From: Comamonadaceae bacterium G21597-S1
Lineage (GTDB): Bacteria > Pseudomonadota > Gammaproteobacteria > Burkholderiales > Burkholderiaceae_C
Direction: 5' to 3'
Assembly (NCBI GenBank): GCA_027214345.1
Contig: JAPWHR010000007.1
Location: 124,001 to 188,000 of the forward strand
DNA length: 64,000 bases
Part shown: positions 33,521-43,388 of the stretch, piece by piece
How the letters are laid out: the number at the start of each line of letters is the position of its first letter
Numbering within the stretch: the first letter of the stretch is position 1
Translations under genes and position numbers: made by a program
Notes under the pieces: generated by a model
Seen by the model: the letters and a program-made list of their open reading frames with translations, nothing else
The model's database searches: none
What the model was told of the DNA's origin: nothing

Positions 33521-33550
33521 CGCCTGCCTCCAAGAACAAATCAACCGTCG

Positions 33551-33581
33551 ATTAGAAACCCTGGAGCCGCTCCAAGGTCAA
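33551..33581 (-). promoter_or_regulatory. CadR/PbrR-type promoter of the copper-delivery/thiol operon
   Basis: On the minus strand TTGACC (33576-33581), 19-bp spacer with TGGAG-CGG-CTCCA, TCTAAT (33551-33556). It nearly repeats the cadA promoter (TTGGAG-TGG-CTCCAA), so the regulator at 26167-26592 is the likely activator. The -10 is only 30 bp from the start codon. Confidence 0.8.
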
Positions 33582-33703
33582 GCATCGACGCCAAGATTCC
33601 GTCTCGTCCCGCCGGCATCGATCAGTCTTGACCCAGCCAGACGTCCGTGTTCGCCCGTCAATACGGCGGCGCAATGTATGGGATTTCCGCGTCGAATTCT
33701 GTC

Positions 33704-33859
33704 GCTTTACCGATTGATATTGACCTGATCGGCTTCGTCGAACCCTGTTCGATCGGTTCGACCTTGCCGATAGTCAAGCAGCTGGAACGACGAATCGGGC
33801 GAGAGAAGTTCGCGCAGATGCTGATCTTTGCAGTGACGCGAGCAGTCTCCAGCGGCCTG
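33704..33859 (+). pseudogene. 5' remnant of the CcdA-like gene (partial duplicate of 34842-35525)
   Basis: The plus strand reads ALPIDIDLIGFVEPCSIGST, then LPIVKQLERRIGREKFAQML and IFAVTRAV. The intact gene reads FGLIGFVEPCSIGSTLLMVK, ARKKIAQMLIFAVTRGIFIG. Nucleotide identity is high over about 150 bp and then ends. A truncated duplicate about 1.15 kb from its parent. Confidence 0.75.
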
Positions 33860-33895
33860 AATACGAAAAGCTGGCGTCGGCGCTTTGTCGCTGCT

Positions 33896-33966
33896 GCCAC
33901 TGGCCGTTGCGATGGCCTTGCTGTAGGCCGGTAGTTGCTCGATCAATGCAAGCTTGTCGGCTGGCT
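33896..33966 (-). pseudogene. Possible P-type ATPase remnant
   Basis: The minus strand reads PADKLALIEQLPAYSKAIAT, close to [20 protein letters not shown] of the copA at 413-2776, without the following GDGINDAP. A further VAMGTQATSMAASG at about 33980-34025 recalls [14 protein letters not shown] but is in the wrong order. Short and decayed; chance similarity is possible. Confidence 0.4.
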
Positions 33967-34027
33967 TTCACCTAGCCGCTGGCCGCCATGGATGTCGCCT
34001 GGGTGCCCATGGCAACGTCATGGGCAC

Positions 34028-34058
34028 TTGACATTCCCACGATGTAACGCCTGACATT
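34028..34058 (+). promoter_or_regulatory. Degenerate CueR-type operator before the CueR-like gene
   Basis: TTGACATTCCCA (34028-34039) equals the copA operator half, followed by CGATGTAACG where the copA operator has TCATGTCAAG. With a 19-bp spacer the -10 would be GACATT, a poor match. Forty bp before the start at 34098. Perhaps a weak self-regulated promoter or a decayed one. Confidence 0.45.
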
Positions 34059-34097
34059 CACACATGGCAAGGGGTTTCCGTAAGTGGAGCAAACAGC

Positions 34098-34469
34098 ATG
34101 AACGAAACCATGAACATCGGCCAAGCCGCCAAGGCAGCAGGTGTATCGGCCAAAATGATTCGCCATTACGAACGCATCGGGCTGCTGCCGCAAGCTGAGC
34201 GCAATGACTCCGGATATCGGTTGTATCGCGAACGCGATGTTTCATTGCTCAGGTTCATCCGCCAGTCGCGTAGCATGGGCCTTTCGGTACCGCAGATCGC
34301 CGAGCTGACGGGCATGTGGGGCGATGCGTCGCACTCAAGCCGTACAGTCAAAGCGATGGCGCAGTGCCACATTGCAAACCTGGAAGGCAAGCTACGTGAG
34401 ATCGCCGAAATGAAGACTCTGCTGGAGATGTTGGTCAAGGATTGTTCAGGCAATGATCAAGCGGATTGA
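34098..34469 (+). CDS. cueR: CueR-like Cu(I)-responsive MerR regulator, truncated at the second metal Cys
   Basis: 123 residues. Clear CueR N-terminus (MNIGQAAKAAGVSAKMIRHY, ERIGLLPQAERNDSGYRLY). The metal loop of CueR has two cysteines seven residues apart (C-PGDDSAD-C in E. coli). Here the first is present (KDCSGNDQAD) and the next codon, exactly at the second Cys position, is TGA instead of TGC/TGT. In-frame codons then continue AIHDTRSPT..., with no stop until 34656. The protein as read would lack one Cu(I) ligand. Likely meant to act on the copA promoter. Confidence 0.85.
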   Translation: MNETMNIGQAAKAAGVSAKMIRHYERIGLLPQAERNDSGYRLYRERDVSLLRFIRQSRSMGLSVPQIAELTGMWGDASHSSRTVKAMAQCHIANLEGKLREIAEMKTLLEMLVKDCSGNDQAD

Positions 34470-34841
34470 GCCATCCACGACACTCGGTCGCCGACACTCC
34501 GGCGCCACCCTGCCACGTGGTCTTCCGGGCCGAAAGCGTTCAGCCGCCATCTGGAACTGTTGGCATGGGCGCGTGGTGTTCACTTGCATCACGCCAATGC
34601 CGATTGCAAAAGCGGCGCCACCGACGCCAACACCGACGCCCATCGCACATGGATCTGAGTCTTCCGATCGGGGCGATGACGGCGATGGCAGTGCGCGAAG
34701 CGGCAATTTCCATCATTTCGCTGTGGGGACAACCGACCTCGTTCGTAGATGCCATCCTGAGCTTCCGCAGGCCGCTGCCATCGGTGATGCAGTCAGCGGC
34801 AGCATGAAGGCGGTCCGTGCCGGCCGATCGGCTGCCCGACA
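34470..34841 (+). other. Interval after the CueR-like gene with no convincing gene
   Basis: It continues the CueR frame openly for 62 codons (34470-34655), ending in a His/Asp-rich stretch (HLHHANADCKSGATDANTD). Beyond that no frame has a ribosome-binding site or a recognised product. It looks like decayed sequence between the regulator and the CcdA-like gene. Confidence 0.45.
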
Positions 34842-35525
34842 ATGCCTGCCATGAGTGACGTCTCTACGGTCAATTTTTTCGTCTTGCCAATCATCTTTGG
34901 CCTGATCGGCTTCGTCGAGCCATGTTCGATCGGCTCGACCTTGCTGATGGTCAAGCAGATGGAAGGGCTCAGCGCACGCAAGAAGATCGCGCAGATGCTG
35001 ATCTTCGCAGTGACCCGAGGAATCTTCATTGGCCTGCTCGGACTGGTGGCCGCGGGCGTCGGCTCTGCCTTTCTGGGCTGGCAGAAGGCCGCGTGGCTGC
35101 TGCTCGGGGTGTTCTACGTCGTGCTGGGTGCGATGTATCTTCTGGGTCGCGCCGGGATGCTGATGCACGCCCTGGGCCCGGGACTGCAGCGCCTTCGCAG
35201 CACGCGTGGAACGGTGGCGTTGGGCTTGGTTTTCGGCCTCAACATCCCCGCTTGCGCCGCGCCATTGATTCTGGCCTTGCTCGCACTGGCTGCCGCTGGC
35301 GGTGCCAGCGCAGCGCAGTTGGGTGCGGGATTTGTCTCGCTGGGGCTGTTTGGCCTGGCCCTGTCATTGCCCTTGGTACTTGCTGTGCTCTTTGCGCCAT
35401 CCCGAAGGCTGATCGACCGGTTGGCCGCCTTGTCCAGGAAGATCCCGCGATGGACCGGCGCCTTGTTCATCGTCCTGGGGCTGTGGTCGATATGGTTCGG
35501 GCTTTTCGTCTCGATCAGTCCATGA
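34842..35525 (+). CDS. CcdA/DsbD-type membrane thiol transporter
   Basis: 227 residues, about six helices, internally repeated like CcdA. Redox cysteines in GLIGFVEPCSIGST (helix 1) and FGLNIPACAAPLILALL (helix 4). CcdA-type proteins move reducing power across the membrane for periplasmic thiols and cytochrome c maturation. ATG at 34842 or 34851; no strong ribosome-binding site. A truncated duplicate lies at 33704-33859. Confidence 0.85.
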   Translation: MPAMSDVSTVNFFVLPIIFGLIGFVEPCSIGSTLLMVKQMEGLSARKKIAQMLIFAVTRGIFIGLLGLVAAGVGSAFLGWQKAAWLLLGVFYVVLGAMYLLGRAGMLMHALGPGLQRLRSTRGTVALGLVFGLNIPACAAPLILALLALAAAGGASAAQLGAGFVSLGLFGLALSLPLVLAVLFAPSRRLIDRLAALSRKIPRWTGALFIVLGLWSIWFGLFVSISP

Positions 35526-35823
35526 CGCTCCTACGCCTGCAGCCGCCCGGCCTGGTCGTTTCGCCAAAGCAACGCGCAATGTCGAGAATTCGCACTTTTG
35601 CCGTCGATCGTTGCGAATTTCGCGAAGCAGGCGTCGCCACGACAGCAACACGATCATGCTTATCTGTATTGAATCAACAACGATCGATAGAATCGGGAAC
35701 TTCATACGACCTAGTCGATCCACTCCTGCACTGTTCTCCCAGCACGCACATGCGATCACCTAATGCCCTCGCCACGCCGCCATCCGCGGGGCACGTGCTT
35801 TTGACGGAGCCAGGACTCGGCCG
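35526..35823. other. Regulatory-looking gap with an inverted repeat
   Basis: No gene seen. It has AATTCGCA (35587-35594) and its inverse TGCGAATT (35612-35619), 25 bp apart start to start, which could be an operator in front of the next gene. Confidence 0.35.
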
Positions 35824-36264
35824 ATGAAAAAGGGCTTTCTGCGATTTGTCGCGCGCAGCATTCTTGTCATGCTGCTTTTGGCGCAATGGTCGATCGTGGC
35901 CCATGCCTGCACTTTAACCGGCAGCCGGTTCCAGGCAGGAGCCGGTTCGACCGTCCAAGCGGACCAGGCCGAGGCGGCACGTGAAACGTTGCGATCCGAA
36001 GAATCGGCGCCGACGGATTGCGCGTCGATGGATGTCATGGCAGCGTACACCCAGGACGCCTTGTGCGCCGAACATTGCGGCTATGGGGATCAGGGTGACC
36101 GCAGCGCGGCGTCCACCGTGCCGCCGGTTGTATTGTCAGTCGCCTATTTTGTGGACTTCGTGCCTGCTGCGTGTCCACCTCGTCGAACGGCAACGGAAAT
36201 GGCCCACGCCCTGGCCCTCGGGTCGCCGCCACACGCCATCCTGTACTGCGTGCGCAGATCCTGA
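35824..36264 (+). CDS. Small secreted Cys protein before cusCBA (HCCFR-tail family, variant)
   Basis: 146 residues: signal segment (ILVMLLLAQWSIVAHAC), a Cys right at its end, TDCASMD, then ALCAEHCGYG, and the tail PHAILYCVRRS. It shares layout with the protein at 42664-43125 (AHAC, VCDAHCQ, PHTILHCCFRL). Such proteins commonly stand before copper/silver RND operons in Burkholderiales; function unknown, metal binding by the CxxHC site is likely. Confidence 0.75.
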   Translation: MKKGFLRFVARSILVMLLLAQWSIVAHACTLTGSRFQAGAGSTVQADQAEAARETLRSEESAPTDCASMDVMAAYTQDALCAEHCGYGDQGDRSAASTVPPVVLSVAYFVDFVPAACPPRRTATEMAHALALGSPPHAILYCVRRS

Positions 36265-36400
36265 CGCGTCGTCAGATCAACCACCGCCGGACCCCGCGCC
36301 CGGCCGGTAAACGCTCCGCCATCCTCCCCCTGCGATAGCGACCTTCAGCGTCGCGGCGGGCGAGCAGGCTCGGCAAATTCTGGTATCTGTTGGAGATCGT

Positions 36401-37699
36401 ATGTTCAAACCCTTTGGTTCACGTATCCGTGCGTGTGGCCTTTTATTGGGCGCCTGCGCCTGCTTCTGGTGGTCCGCCGCTCAGGCGCAACCCGCATTGA
36501 CGATGGCGCAGGCGCTGGAACTGGCGCAGACCCGGTCCCGCCAGTTGCCGGCCCAGGATGCGGCCGCTCTGGCCGCGCGCGAACGCGCCATTGCTGCCGG
36601 GCAACTGCCCGATCCGGTACTCAAGGCGAGCCTCACCAATTTGCCGGTGGACGGACCCGATCGCTTTTCGCTGACACGCGACTTCATGACGATGCGCTCG
36701 ATCGGTGTCATGCAGGAGTTCACCCGGTCGGACAAGCGTGTGGCCCGGTCCGCGCGTTACGCGCGTGAGGCCGATGTGGCAGAGGCGGCCCGTCTTCAGG
36801 CCCTGATGGAGTTGCGCCGCGCCACCGCGACGGCCTGGCTGGAGCGCCACTACCTGGAACGTGTGCGCGACGAGCAGGCCAGCCTGCGACGCGAAGCCGC
36901 ATTGCAGATCGAGGCGGCGGACGCCGCCTACCGTGGCGGCCGGGGATCGCAGGCCGATGTGTTCGCGGCCCGTTCGGCCGTGGCGCGTATCGACGACGAG
37001 ATGCTGCAAACCGCGCGCCAGATCGAAACGGCGCAGACCCGGCTGGCGCGCTGGGTCGGTGCCGCAGCGGACCAGCCGCTGGCGCCGGCGCCTTCGGTCG
37101 ATCGGCTGCTGCTCGGACTCGGCGACCTGGCGATACGCATCGAGGATCACCCGCGCATCGTATGGCTGCACCAGCAGCAAGCGGCAGCCGCGGCGCAGTC
37201 CGACGTGGCCCGCAGCAACCGGCGCGCCGACTGGAGCGTGGAGCTGATGTTCAGCCAGCGCGGACCAGCCTACTCCAACATGGTGTCGGTCAACCTGTCG
37301 GTTCCGCTGCAGTGGGACCAGCCGCAACGCCAGGATCGGGAACTGGCCGCCACGCTGGCGACCGAGCAACAGATCCGGGAAGAACGTGACGAGACCCTGC
37401 GCGAACTGATCGCCAGCGCCCGCGCCATGGTGCAGGAGTGGCAGAACAACCGGGAGCGGCTGGCGCTGTTCGATGCCCAGTTGCTGCCTCTCGCCGCCGA
37501 ACGCACGAGAGCCGCGCTGGCGGCGTACCGCGGCGGTGCAGGCCCATTGGTGGCTGTACTTGACGCCCGCCGTAACGAGATCGACACCCGGCTGGACCGG
37601 ATTCGCCTGTCTATGCAAACCGCCACCTTGTGGGCCAGCGTGGAATACATGCTGCCGACTCCATCCGATGCCATGACCAAGCCTGAGCAAAAACCATGA
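36401..37699 (+). CDS. cusC: Outer-membrane efflux protein, CusC-type
   Basis: 432 residues, signal peptide ending AAQAQ, TolC-fold helices (LTMAQALELAQTRSRQLP, RGGRGSQADVFAARSAVARI, YRGGAGPLVAVLDARRNEID). No lipobox, unlike E. coli CusC; closer to CzcC/SilC-like forms. Outer-membrane channel of the RND pump. Overlaps the next gene at ATGA. Confidence 0.92.
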   Translation: MFKPFGSRIRACGLLLGACACFWWSAAQAQPALTMAQALELAQTRSRQLPAQDAAALAARERAIAAGQLPDPVLKASLTNLPVDGPDRFSLTRDFMTMRSIGVMQEFTRSDKRVARSARYAREADVAEAARLQALMELRRATATAWLERHYLERVRDEQASLRREAALQIEAADAAYRGGRGSQADVFAARSAVARIDDEMLQTARQIETAQTRLARWVGAAADQPLAPAPSVDRLLLGLGDLAIRIEDHPRIVWLHQQQAAAAAQSDVARSNRRADWSVELMFSQRGPAYSNMVSVNLSVPLQWDQPQRQDRELAATLATEQQIREERDETLRELIASARAMVQEWQNNRERLALFDAQLLPLAAERTRAALAAYRGGAGPLVAVLDARRNEIDTRLDRIRLSMQTATLWASVEYMLPTPSDAMTKPEQKP

Positions 37700-39417
37700 A
37701 CCAAACCGACAAACCCATCAAGGACGTCCACTCCACAGCGCCCGCACGGGGAGCCAGCCAGGCCCGCACCACAACGCGCCTGCTACTAATCGTGCTCGCC
37801 GCGGCAGCCGTGGCGGGAGCCGGTTACGCGCTGTACGCGTTGGGCATGCAGCGCGCAATAAGCCAGCGGCCTGTCGCTGAAGTGGCACAGGCTGCGGCGC
37901 AACCTGCTGCGACCGCGGCCGTGCCACAGGGTATTGCCCAGGGCGAGGACGCCACCCGGCGACATATCAGCAGTGGCATCAAGGCCGGCGACGTCGATCC
38001 GTTGGTCGGCCGCAAGGTACTGTATTACCACGACCCGATGGTGCCGGGCAACAAGTTCGACAAACCTGCCAAGTCGCCCTTCATGGACATGATGCTGGTG
38101 CCGGTCTACGCCGATGGCGGCAACTCCGACAACAGCAGCGTGTCCGTCAGTCCGCGCATCCAGCAGAACCTGGGAGTGCGCAGCGCCGAGGTGGTCGAAG
38201 CGATGCTGGCGCCGGAGGTGTCGGCCGTCGGCGCCATTGTCTGGAACGAGCGTGACCAGGTCATCGTGCAGGCGCGTGCCTCTGGTTTCATCGAGAAGTT
38301 GCTGGTACGCGCGACGCTGGACCGCGTGCAGGCCGGCCAGGCGCTGGCCGAGATCTATGTGCCGGAGTGGATTGCCGCGCAGGAAGAGTTCCTGTCGGTG
38401 CGACGCATGCAGGGCACGGATCTGGCCGGCCTGGTCGACGGCGCGCGCCAGCGCATGCGCCAGGTCGGCATGGGCGAAGCGCAGATCGCAGCGGTGGAAC
38501 GCAGCGGGCTGACGCAGCCACGGATCGCCATCACCACGCCTATCGGCGGTGTGGTGACAGAGTTGATGGCGCGCGAAGGCATGGCGGTGATGGCCGGTGC
38601 GACGCTGTTTCGCATCAACGGCACCGGCAGTGTCTGGGCGCAGGGCGAGGTTCCGGAGAGCCAGGCCGCCCTGTTGCGCCCAGGCGCAAAGGTGGTGGCG
38701 ACCACACCCGCAGTACCGGGGGTCCGGTTCTCGGGACGGGTACAGGCCTTGCTACCAGATGTGGACGCCACGACCCGGACCATCAAGGCACGCATGGAGC
38801 TGGCCAACCCGGGCGGGAGATTGGTGCCGGGCATGTTCGTGCAGATGCAGTTCTCGGACATGCGCGGTGGACGGGCGCTGGTTGTGCCGACCGAAGCCAT
38901 CATCCAGACCGGCAAACGCACGCTGGTGATGCTGGCCTTGCCCGACGGCCGCTTCCGGCCGGTGGACGTCGTCATCGGCATTGAGACCGGTGGCCAGACC
39001 GAAATCACCAAAGGCCTGCAGGCCGGCCAGCGGGTCGTGGTGTCGTCACAGTTCCTGATCGATTCGGAGGCAAGCCTCAAGGGAGTCGAGGCGCGGCTTA
39101 ACGCGGAGCCTGCGCCATCAGCCGCTGCCCCCGAGCAGCATGAGGGCGAAGGGCGGGTCGAGGCGATCGGGCGCGACAGCCTGACCCTGTCGCACGGTCC
39201 GATTCCGTCGCTGAAGTGGGGCTCGATGACGATGGATTTCAAGTTGCCCCGCACAGGCGCGCCACGCGGCGTCGCGGTCGGTGACACGGTGGAGTTCTCG
39301 TTCGGCATGGACGCCGACGGTCTGCCCCAACTGTCCAGCGTGCGGCCACGCGCGCCGGCTCCCGGACAAGCAGCTCAGACGCCGACGGCGCCCGCGCGCG
39401 CCGGAGCCAAGCCATGA
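37696..39417 (+). CDS. cusB: RND adaptor CusB-type with metal-binding segment and C-terminal CusF domain
   Basis: 573 residues. An N-terminal anchor helix, then the heavy-metal-binding segment [20 protein letters not shown] (about 110-130) that gathers Cu(I), the HlyD-type lipoyl/barrel domains, and at the end a CusF-like domain ([31 protein letters not shown], about 475-555). Periplasmic adaptor linking pump and channel; the fused CusF would load it directly. Overlaps cusC and cusA by 4 bp each. Confidence 0.93.
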   Translation: MNQTDKPIKDVHSTAPARGASQARTTTRLLLIVLAAAAVAGAGYALYALGMQRAISQRPVAEVAQAAAQPAATAAVPQGIAQGEDATRRHISSGIKAGDVDPLVGRKVLYYHDPMVPGNKFDKPAKSPFMDMMLVPVYADGGNSDNSSVSVSPRIQQNLGVRSAEVVEAMLAPEVSAVGAIVWNERDQVIVQARASGFIEKLLVRATLDRVQAGQALAEIYVPEWIAAQEEFLSVRRMQGTDLAGLVDGARQRMRQVGMGEAQIAAVERSGLTQPRIAITTPIGGVVTELMAREGMAVMAGATLFRINGTGSVWAQGEVPESQAALLRPGAKVVATTPAVPGVRFSGRVQALLPDVDATTRTIKARMELANPGGRLVPGMFVQMQFSDMRGGRALVVPTEAIIQTGKRTLVMLALPDGRFRPVDVVIGIETGGQTEITKGLQAGQRVVVSSQFLIDSEASLKGVEARLNAEPAPSAAAPEQHEGEGRVEAIGRDSLTLSHGPIPSLKWGSMTMDFKLPRTGAPRGVAVGDTVEFSFGMDADGLPQLSSVRPRAPAPGQAAQTPTAPARAGAKP

Positions 39418-42400
39418 TCGCGGCGCTGATTCGCTGGTCGATCGGCAATCGATTCCTGGTGCTGCTGGCCACGCTGATGATCAGCGCCTGGGGCGTGATT
39501 TCCGTCATCCGCACGCCGCTCGATGCGCTGCCCGACCTGTCGGATGTGCAGGTCATCATCCGCACCACCTACCCCGGCCAGGCGCCGCGTATCGTCGAAG
39601 ACCAGGTGACCTATCCGCTGACAACAACCATGTTGTCGGTACCCGGCGCCAAGACCGTGCGGGGTTATTCGTTCTTTGGCGACAGCTTCGTCTACATATT
39701 GTTCGACGACGGCACCGACCTGTACTGGGCCCGTTCGCGGGTGCTGGAATACCTGAACCAGGTCCAGGCGCGCTTGCCGGCCAATGCCAAGGCGCAGCTG
39801 GGGCCCGATGCGACGGGCGTGGGCTGGATCTACCAGTATGCACTGGTCGACCGCAGTGGCTCGATGGATGTGTCCCAGTTGCGCGCACTGCAGGACTGGT
39901 TCCTCAAGTTCGAGCTCAAGTCGGTGCCCAACGTTGCCGAGGTAGCCTCGGTCGGCGGCATGGTGCGCCAGTACCAGGTGCTGCTCGACCCGGACAAGCT
40001 GGCGGCCTACAAGATCCCGCACACCCGCGTGGTGGAGGCATTGCGTCGCGCCAACCAGGAAAGCGGCGGCTCGGTGCTCGAGTTGGGCGAGGCCGAATAC
40101 ATGGTGCGCGCCTCGGGTTACCTGAAAACGCTACAGGATTTCCGCCAGGTGCCACTGATCAGCACCGATGCCGGTGTGTCGGTGCGACTGGGTGATGTGG
40201 CGCGTATCCAGGTCGGGCCGGACATGCGTCGGGGTATTGGCGAACTCGACGGTGAGGGTGAGGCCGCCGGTGGGGTGATCGTGATGCGCTCCGGAAAGAA
40301 CGCTCTGGAAACGATTGCGGCCGTCAAAGTCAAGCTGCAGGAACTCAGGGGCAGCCTGCCCAAGGGCGTCGAGATCGTACCGGTATACGACCGCTCCGGG
40401 CTGATCGAACGCGCGGTGCAGAACCTGGGCAACAAGTTGCTGGAGGAGTTTTTGGTCGTTGCCGTTGTCTGCTTCATCTTCCTGTTCCACCTGCGTTCGG
40501 CCTTCGTGGCCATCGTGTCGCTGCCGCTGGGCATCCTGATCGCGTTCATCGTGATGCGTTACCAGGGTGTCAACGCCAACATCATGTCGCTGGGCGGCAT
40601 CGCCATCGCCATTGGCGCCATGGTCGACGCCGCCGTGGTGATGATCGAGAACGCCCACAAGCACCTGGAACGCTGGGGTCATGCCCATCCCGGCGAAGAA
40701 CTGCGCAGCGAGAAGCGCTGGCGGGTGATTGGTGATGCCGCCGCCGAGGTCGGCCCGGCGCTGTTCTTCTCGCTGCTGATCATCACGCTGTCGTTCGTGC
40801 CGGTGTTCACGCTGGAGGCACAGGAAGGACGGCTGTTCGCGCCGCTGGCCTTCACCAAGACCTATGCGATGGCCGCCGCCGCCGGACTGTCGGCCACGCT
40901 GATACCGGTGCTGATGGGTTACCTGATCCGTGGCCGCATACCGGATGAGAAGGCCAACCCGCTGAACCGGGCCTTGATCGCGGTGTACCGGCCGCTGCTG
41001 AACCTGGTGCTGAAGGTACCGAAATTGACGGTGGGTGTCGCCATCGTCGCGCTGCTGGCGAGCCTGTGGCCCTTGCAACACATCGGCGGCGAGTTCATGC
41101 CACGGCTGGACGAAGGTGACCTGCTGTATATGCCGTCGGCGCTTCCGGGCCTTTCGGCCAGCAAGGCCGGCGAGTTGCTGCAGCAGACCGATCGCTTGAT
41201 CAAGACCGTGCCCGAGGTGGCAAGCGTGTATGGCAAGGCCGGCCGTGCCGAGAGCGCCACCGACCCGGCGCCACTGGAAATGTTCGAGACCACGATCCAG
41301 TTCAAGCCGCGCGAACAATGGCGGCCCGGCATGACGCAGGACAAACTGGTCGAGGAACTGGACCGCATCGTGCAGGTACCTGGGCTGTCCAACATCTGGG
41401 TGCCACCGATCCGCAACCGCATCGACATGCTGGCCACCGGCATCAAGAGCCCGGTGGGCGTCAAGGTCGCTGGAACCGACCTGGCCACCATTGACCGCAT
41501 CAGTGGAGAGATCGAGAAACTGCTAAAGGACGTGCCCGGTGTCAGCAGCGCCCTGGCCGAGCGGCTCACCGGCGGGCGTTATGTCGATGTGACGATCGAC
41601 CGGGACGCGGCGGCGCGTTACGGCATGAACATCGCCGATGTGCAGTCGGTGATCGCATCGGCCGTGGGTGGCGACACGATTGGCGAAACAGTGGAGGGTC
41701 TGCAGCGGTTTCCGATCAATGTGCGTTATCCCCGCGAGATCCGTGACTCGCTGGAGAAACTGCGCAAGTTGCCCATCGTCAGCGAGCGCGGCGCGCGACT
41801 GGTCTTGTCCGACGTCGCCAGCCTGCGCATCACCGATGGTCCGCCGATGCTGCGCAGCGAGAATGCGCGTTTGTCCGGCTGGGTCTATGTGGATATCCGC
41901 GGCCGCGACCTGCGCTCGGCGGTGCTCGACATGCAGCGCGTGGTGGCAGAAAAGGTTGCGCTGCCGGCCGGGTATTCAGTGTCCTGGTCGGGGCAGTTCG
42001 AGTTTCTGGAGCGCGCGACGGCCAAACTCAAGGTGGTGGTGCCGTTCACGCTGGTCATCATCTTCGTGCTGCTGTACCTGACCTTCCGCCGCTTCGACGA
42101 AGCGCTGCTAATCATGGCCACCTTGCCGTTCGCGCTGATCGGTGGCATCTGGCTGCTATGGCTGCTCGACTACAACCTGTCAGTCGCCGGCGCAGTCGGC
42201 TTCATCGCGCTGGCCGGGGTCGCCGCCGAGTTCGGGGTCATCATGCTGCTGTACCTGCGCCAGGCCTGGGACGAGCGAATTGCGGAGGGAAAGACGTCGC
42301 ACGACGACCTGCTCGACGCGATCCGCGACGGCGCCGTTCTGCGCGTGCGGCCCAAGGCCATGACGGTGGCGGTGATCCTGGCCGGCCTGTTCCCGATCAT

Positions 42401-42623
42401 GTGGGGTACCGGCACCGGCTCGGAGGTGATGCAGCGCATCGCAGCGCCAATGGTCGGGGGTATGGTCAGTGCGCCTTTGCTGTCGATGTTTGTGGTTCCA
42501 GCCGTGTTTCTGCTGATGCGCAAACAGCGGCGAACGCGGCCATCGTCGCCTTCTGTGCCGCGTGATGCGGAACCAGAACAGGCACCGCGCCGCAGTACCG
42601 AATTTGCAGACGGACTGGCATAA
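39414..42623 (+). CDS. cusA: Cu(I)/Ag(I) RND efflux pump CusA-type
   Basis: 1069 residues, twelve helices and two large periplasmic loops. HME-RND signature [19 protein letters not shown] in helix 4 region. The three Met ligands of E. coli CusA are kept: [19 protein letters not shown] and [10 protein letters not shown], which favours Cu(I)/Ag(I) over Zn/Co. Proton-driven export from periplasm or membrane. Ends the cusCBA operon. Confidence 0.95.
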   Translation: MIAALIRWSIGNRFLVLLATLMISAWGVISVIRTPLDALPDLSDVQVIIRTTYPGQAPRIVEDQVTYPLTTTMLSVPGAKTVRGYSFFGDSFVYILFDDGTDLYWARSRVLEYLNQVQARLPANAKAQLGPDATGVGWIYQYALVDRSGSMDVSQLRALQDWFLKFELKSVPNVAEVASVGGMVRQYQVLLDPDKLAAYKIPHTRVVEALRRANQESGGSVLELGEAEYMVRASGYLKTLQDFRQVPLISTDAGVSVRLGDVARIQVGPDMRRGIGELDGEGEAAGGVIVMRSGKNALETIAAVKVKLQELRGSLPKGVEIVPVYDRSGLIERAVQNLGNKLLEEFLVVAVVCFIFLFHLRSAFVAIVSLPLGILIAFIVMRYQGVNANIMSLGGIAIAIGAMVDAAVVMIENAHKHLERWGHAHPGEELRSEKRWRVIGDAAAEVGPALFFSLLIITLSFVPVFTLEAQEGRLFAPLAFTKTYAMAAAAGLSATLIPVLMGYLIRGRIPDEKANPLNRALIAVYRPLLNLVLKVPKLTVGVAIVALLASLWPLQHIGGEFMPRLDEGDLLYMPSALPGLSASKAGELLQQTDRLIKTVPEVASVYGKAGRAESATDPAPLEMFETTIQFKPREQWRPGMTQDKLVEELDRIVQVPGLSNIWVPPIRNRIDMLATGIKSPVGVKVAGTDLATIDRISGEIEKLLKDVPGVSSALAERLTGGRYVDVTIDRDAAARYGMNIADVQSVIASAVGGDTIGETVEGLQRFPINVRYPREIRDSLEKLRKLPIVSERGARLVLSDVASLRITDGPPMLRSENARLSGWVYVDIRGRDLRSAVLDMQRVVAEKVALPAGYSVSWSGQFEFLERATAKLKVVVPFTLVIIFVLLYLTFRRFDEALLIMATLPFALIGGIWLLWLLDYNLSVAGAVGFIALAGVAAEFGVIMLLYLRQAWDERIAEGKTSHDDLLDAIRDGAVLRVRPKAMTVAVILAGLFPIMWGTGTGSEVMQRIAAPMVGGMVSAPLLSMFVVPAVFLLMRKQRRTRPSSPSVPRDAEPEQAPRRSTEFADGLA

Positions 42624-42663
42624 TTGGGGAACTTGCCGCTCTGGATCTGCACCAACTGTTGAT

Positions 42664-43125
42664 ATGACTTCTGGATTTCGGCGTTTGATTGCCCGCCTGC
42701 TGATAGCCGTCTTTGTGTTCGCACAAATGGCGACGGCTGCGCATGCGTGCGTCAGCCTGGCTCTAGATGCCACAGGCGTGTCAGCTGGCCAGGGCCCAAC
42801 AATGGCATCGTCGATGCCGGCTGGACGCAACGGACAGTTGATTGCCGCAGTTACAAATGCCGTTGGTCCGCACTGTGGGGCGCCCGGCTGCAGCGTGACC
42901 GAACCTGGGTTCAGCGCCGTTTGTGACGCGCATTGCCAATCCGAGCAGCAACGCGTAGACGCATCGTCATCAACCACGGTGCCTGCTGCGATCTTGATGG
43001 CTGGCTACATGCTACCGCCATTCGATAGAGGAGCCGTGCAACGCGGCCTCGAGCAAACTTGGTTGGCTCCGCCCGACGCGGCAGGGCCTCCACACACGAT
43101 CCTGCACTGCTGCTTCAGACTATGA
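42664..43125 (+). CDS. Small secreted Cys protein with HCCFR tail
   Basis: 153 residues: signal segment (LIARLLIAVFVFAQMATAAHAC), Cys pairs in CGAPGCSV and VCDAHCQ, and the tail PPHTILHCCFRL. Same kind as 35824-36264. The start at 42664 opens the signal segment, 40 bp after cusA. Probably a periplasmic metal-binding or sensing protein; no experimental role known to me. Confidence 0.75.
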   Translation: MTSGFRRLIARLLIAVFVFAQMATAAHACVSLALDATGVSAGQGPTMASSMPAGRNGQLIAAVTNAVGPHCGAPGCSVTEPGFSAVCDAHCQSEQQRVDASSSTTVPAAILMAGYMLPPFDRGAVQRGLEQTWLAPPDAAGPPHTILHCCFRL

Positions 43126-43388
43126 AAGTCCGAGCCCGGATGCCGGTGGCCTGATAAGCCGCCTGACATTCCGGCGCCTTGATGCAGCTCGGCGAACGTC
43201 CAACGGTTCGCCACCAAGACTTGATACCTCTCGCCTGAACGCCCGTGAGCAATCCGGGCAGCAGCGCATGACGACTCAAATCCTTGCGTGGTCATTCGAT
43301 TGAATGCGTTGAACCTACCCGACCCGCACACAAGGTGTTCGACACCATGACGAATGTGTACTTTTACTTTGCTTGAAGGAGTTGGAAC

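Noticed and set aside
34467-34469. TGA read as selenocysteine in the CueR-like gene
   Set aside because: Sec at a metal-Cys position is tempting, but no convincing SECIS-type hairpin follows and no Sec use is known to me in this family. Mutation or natural end is simpler.
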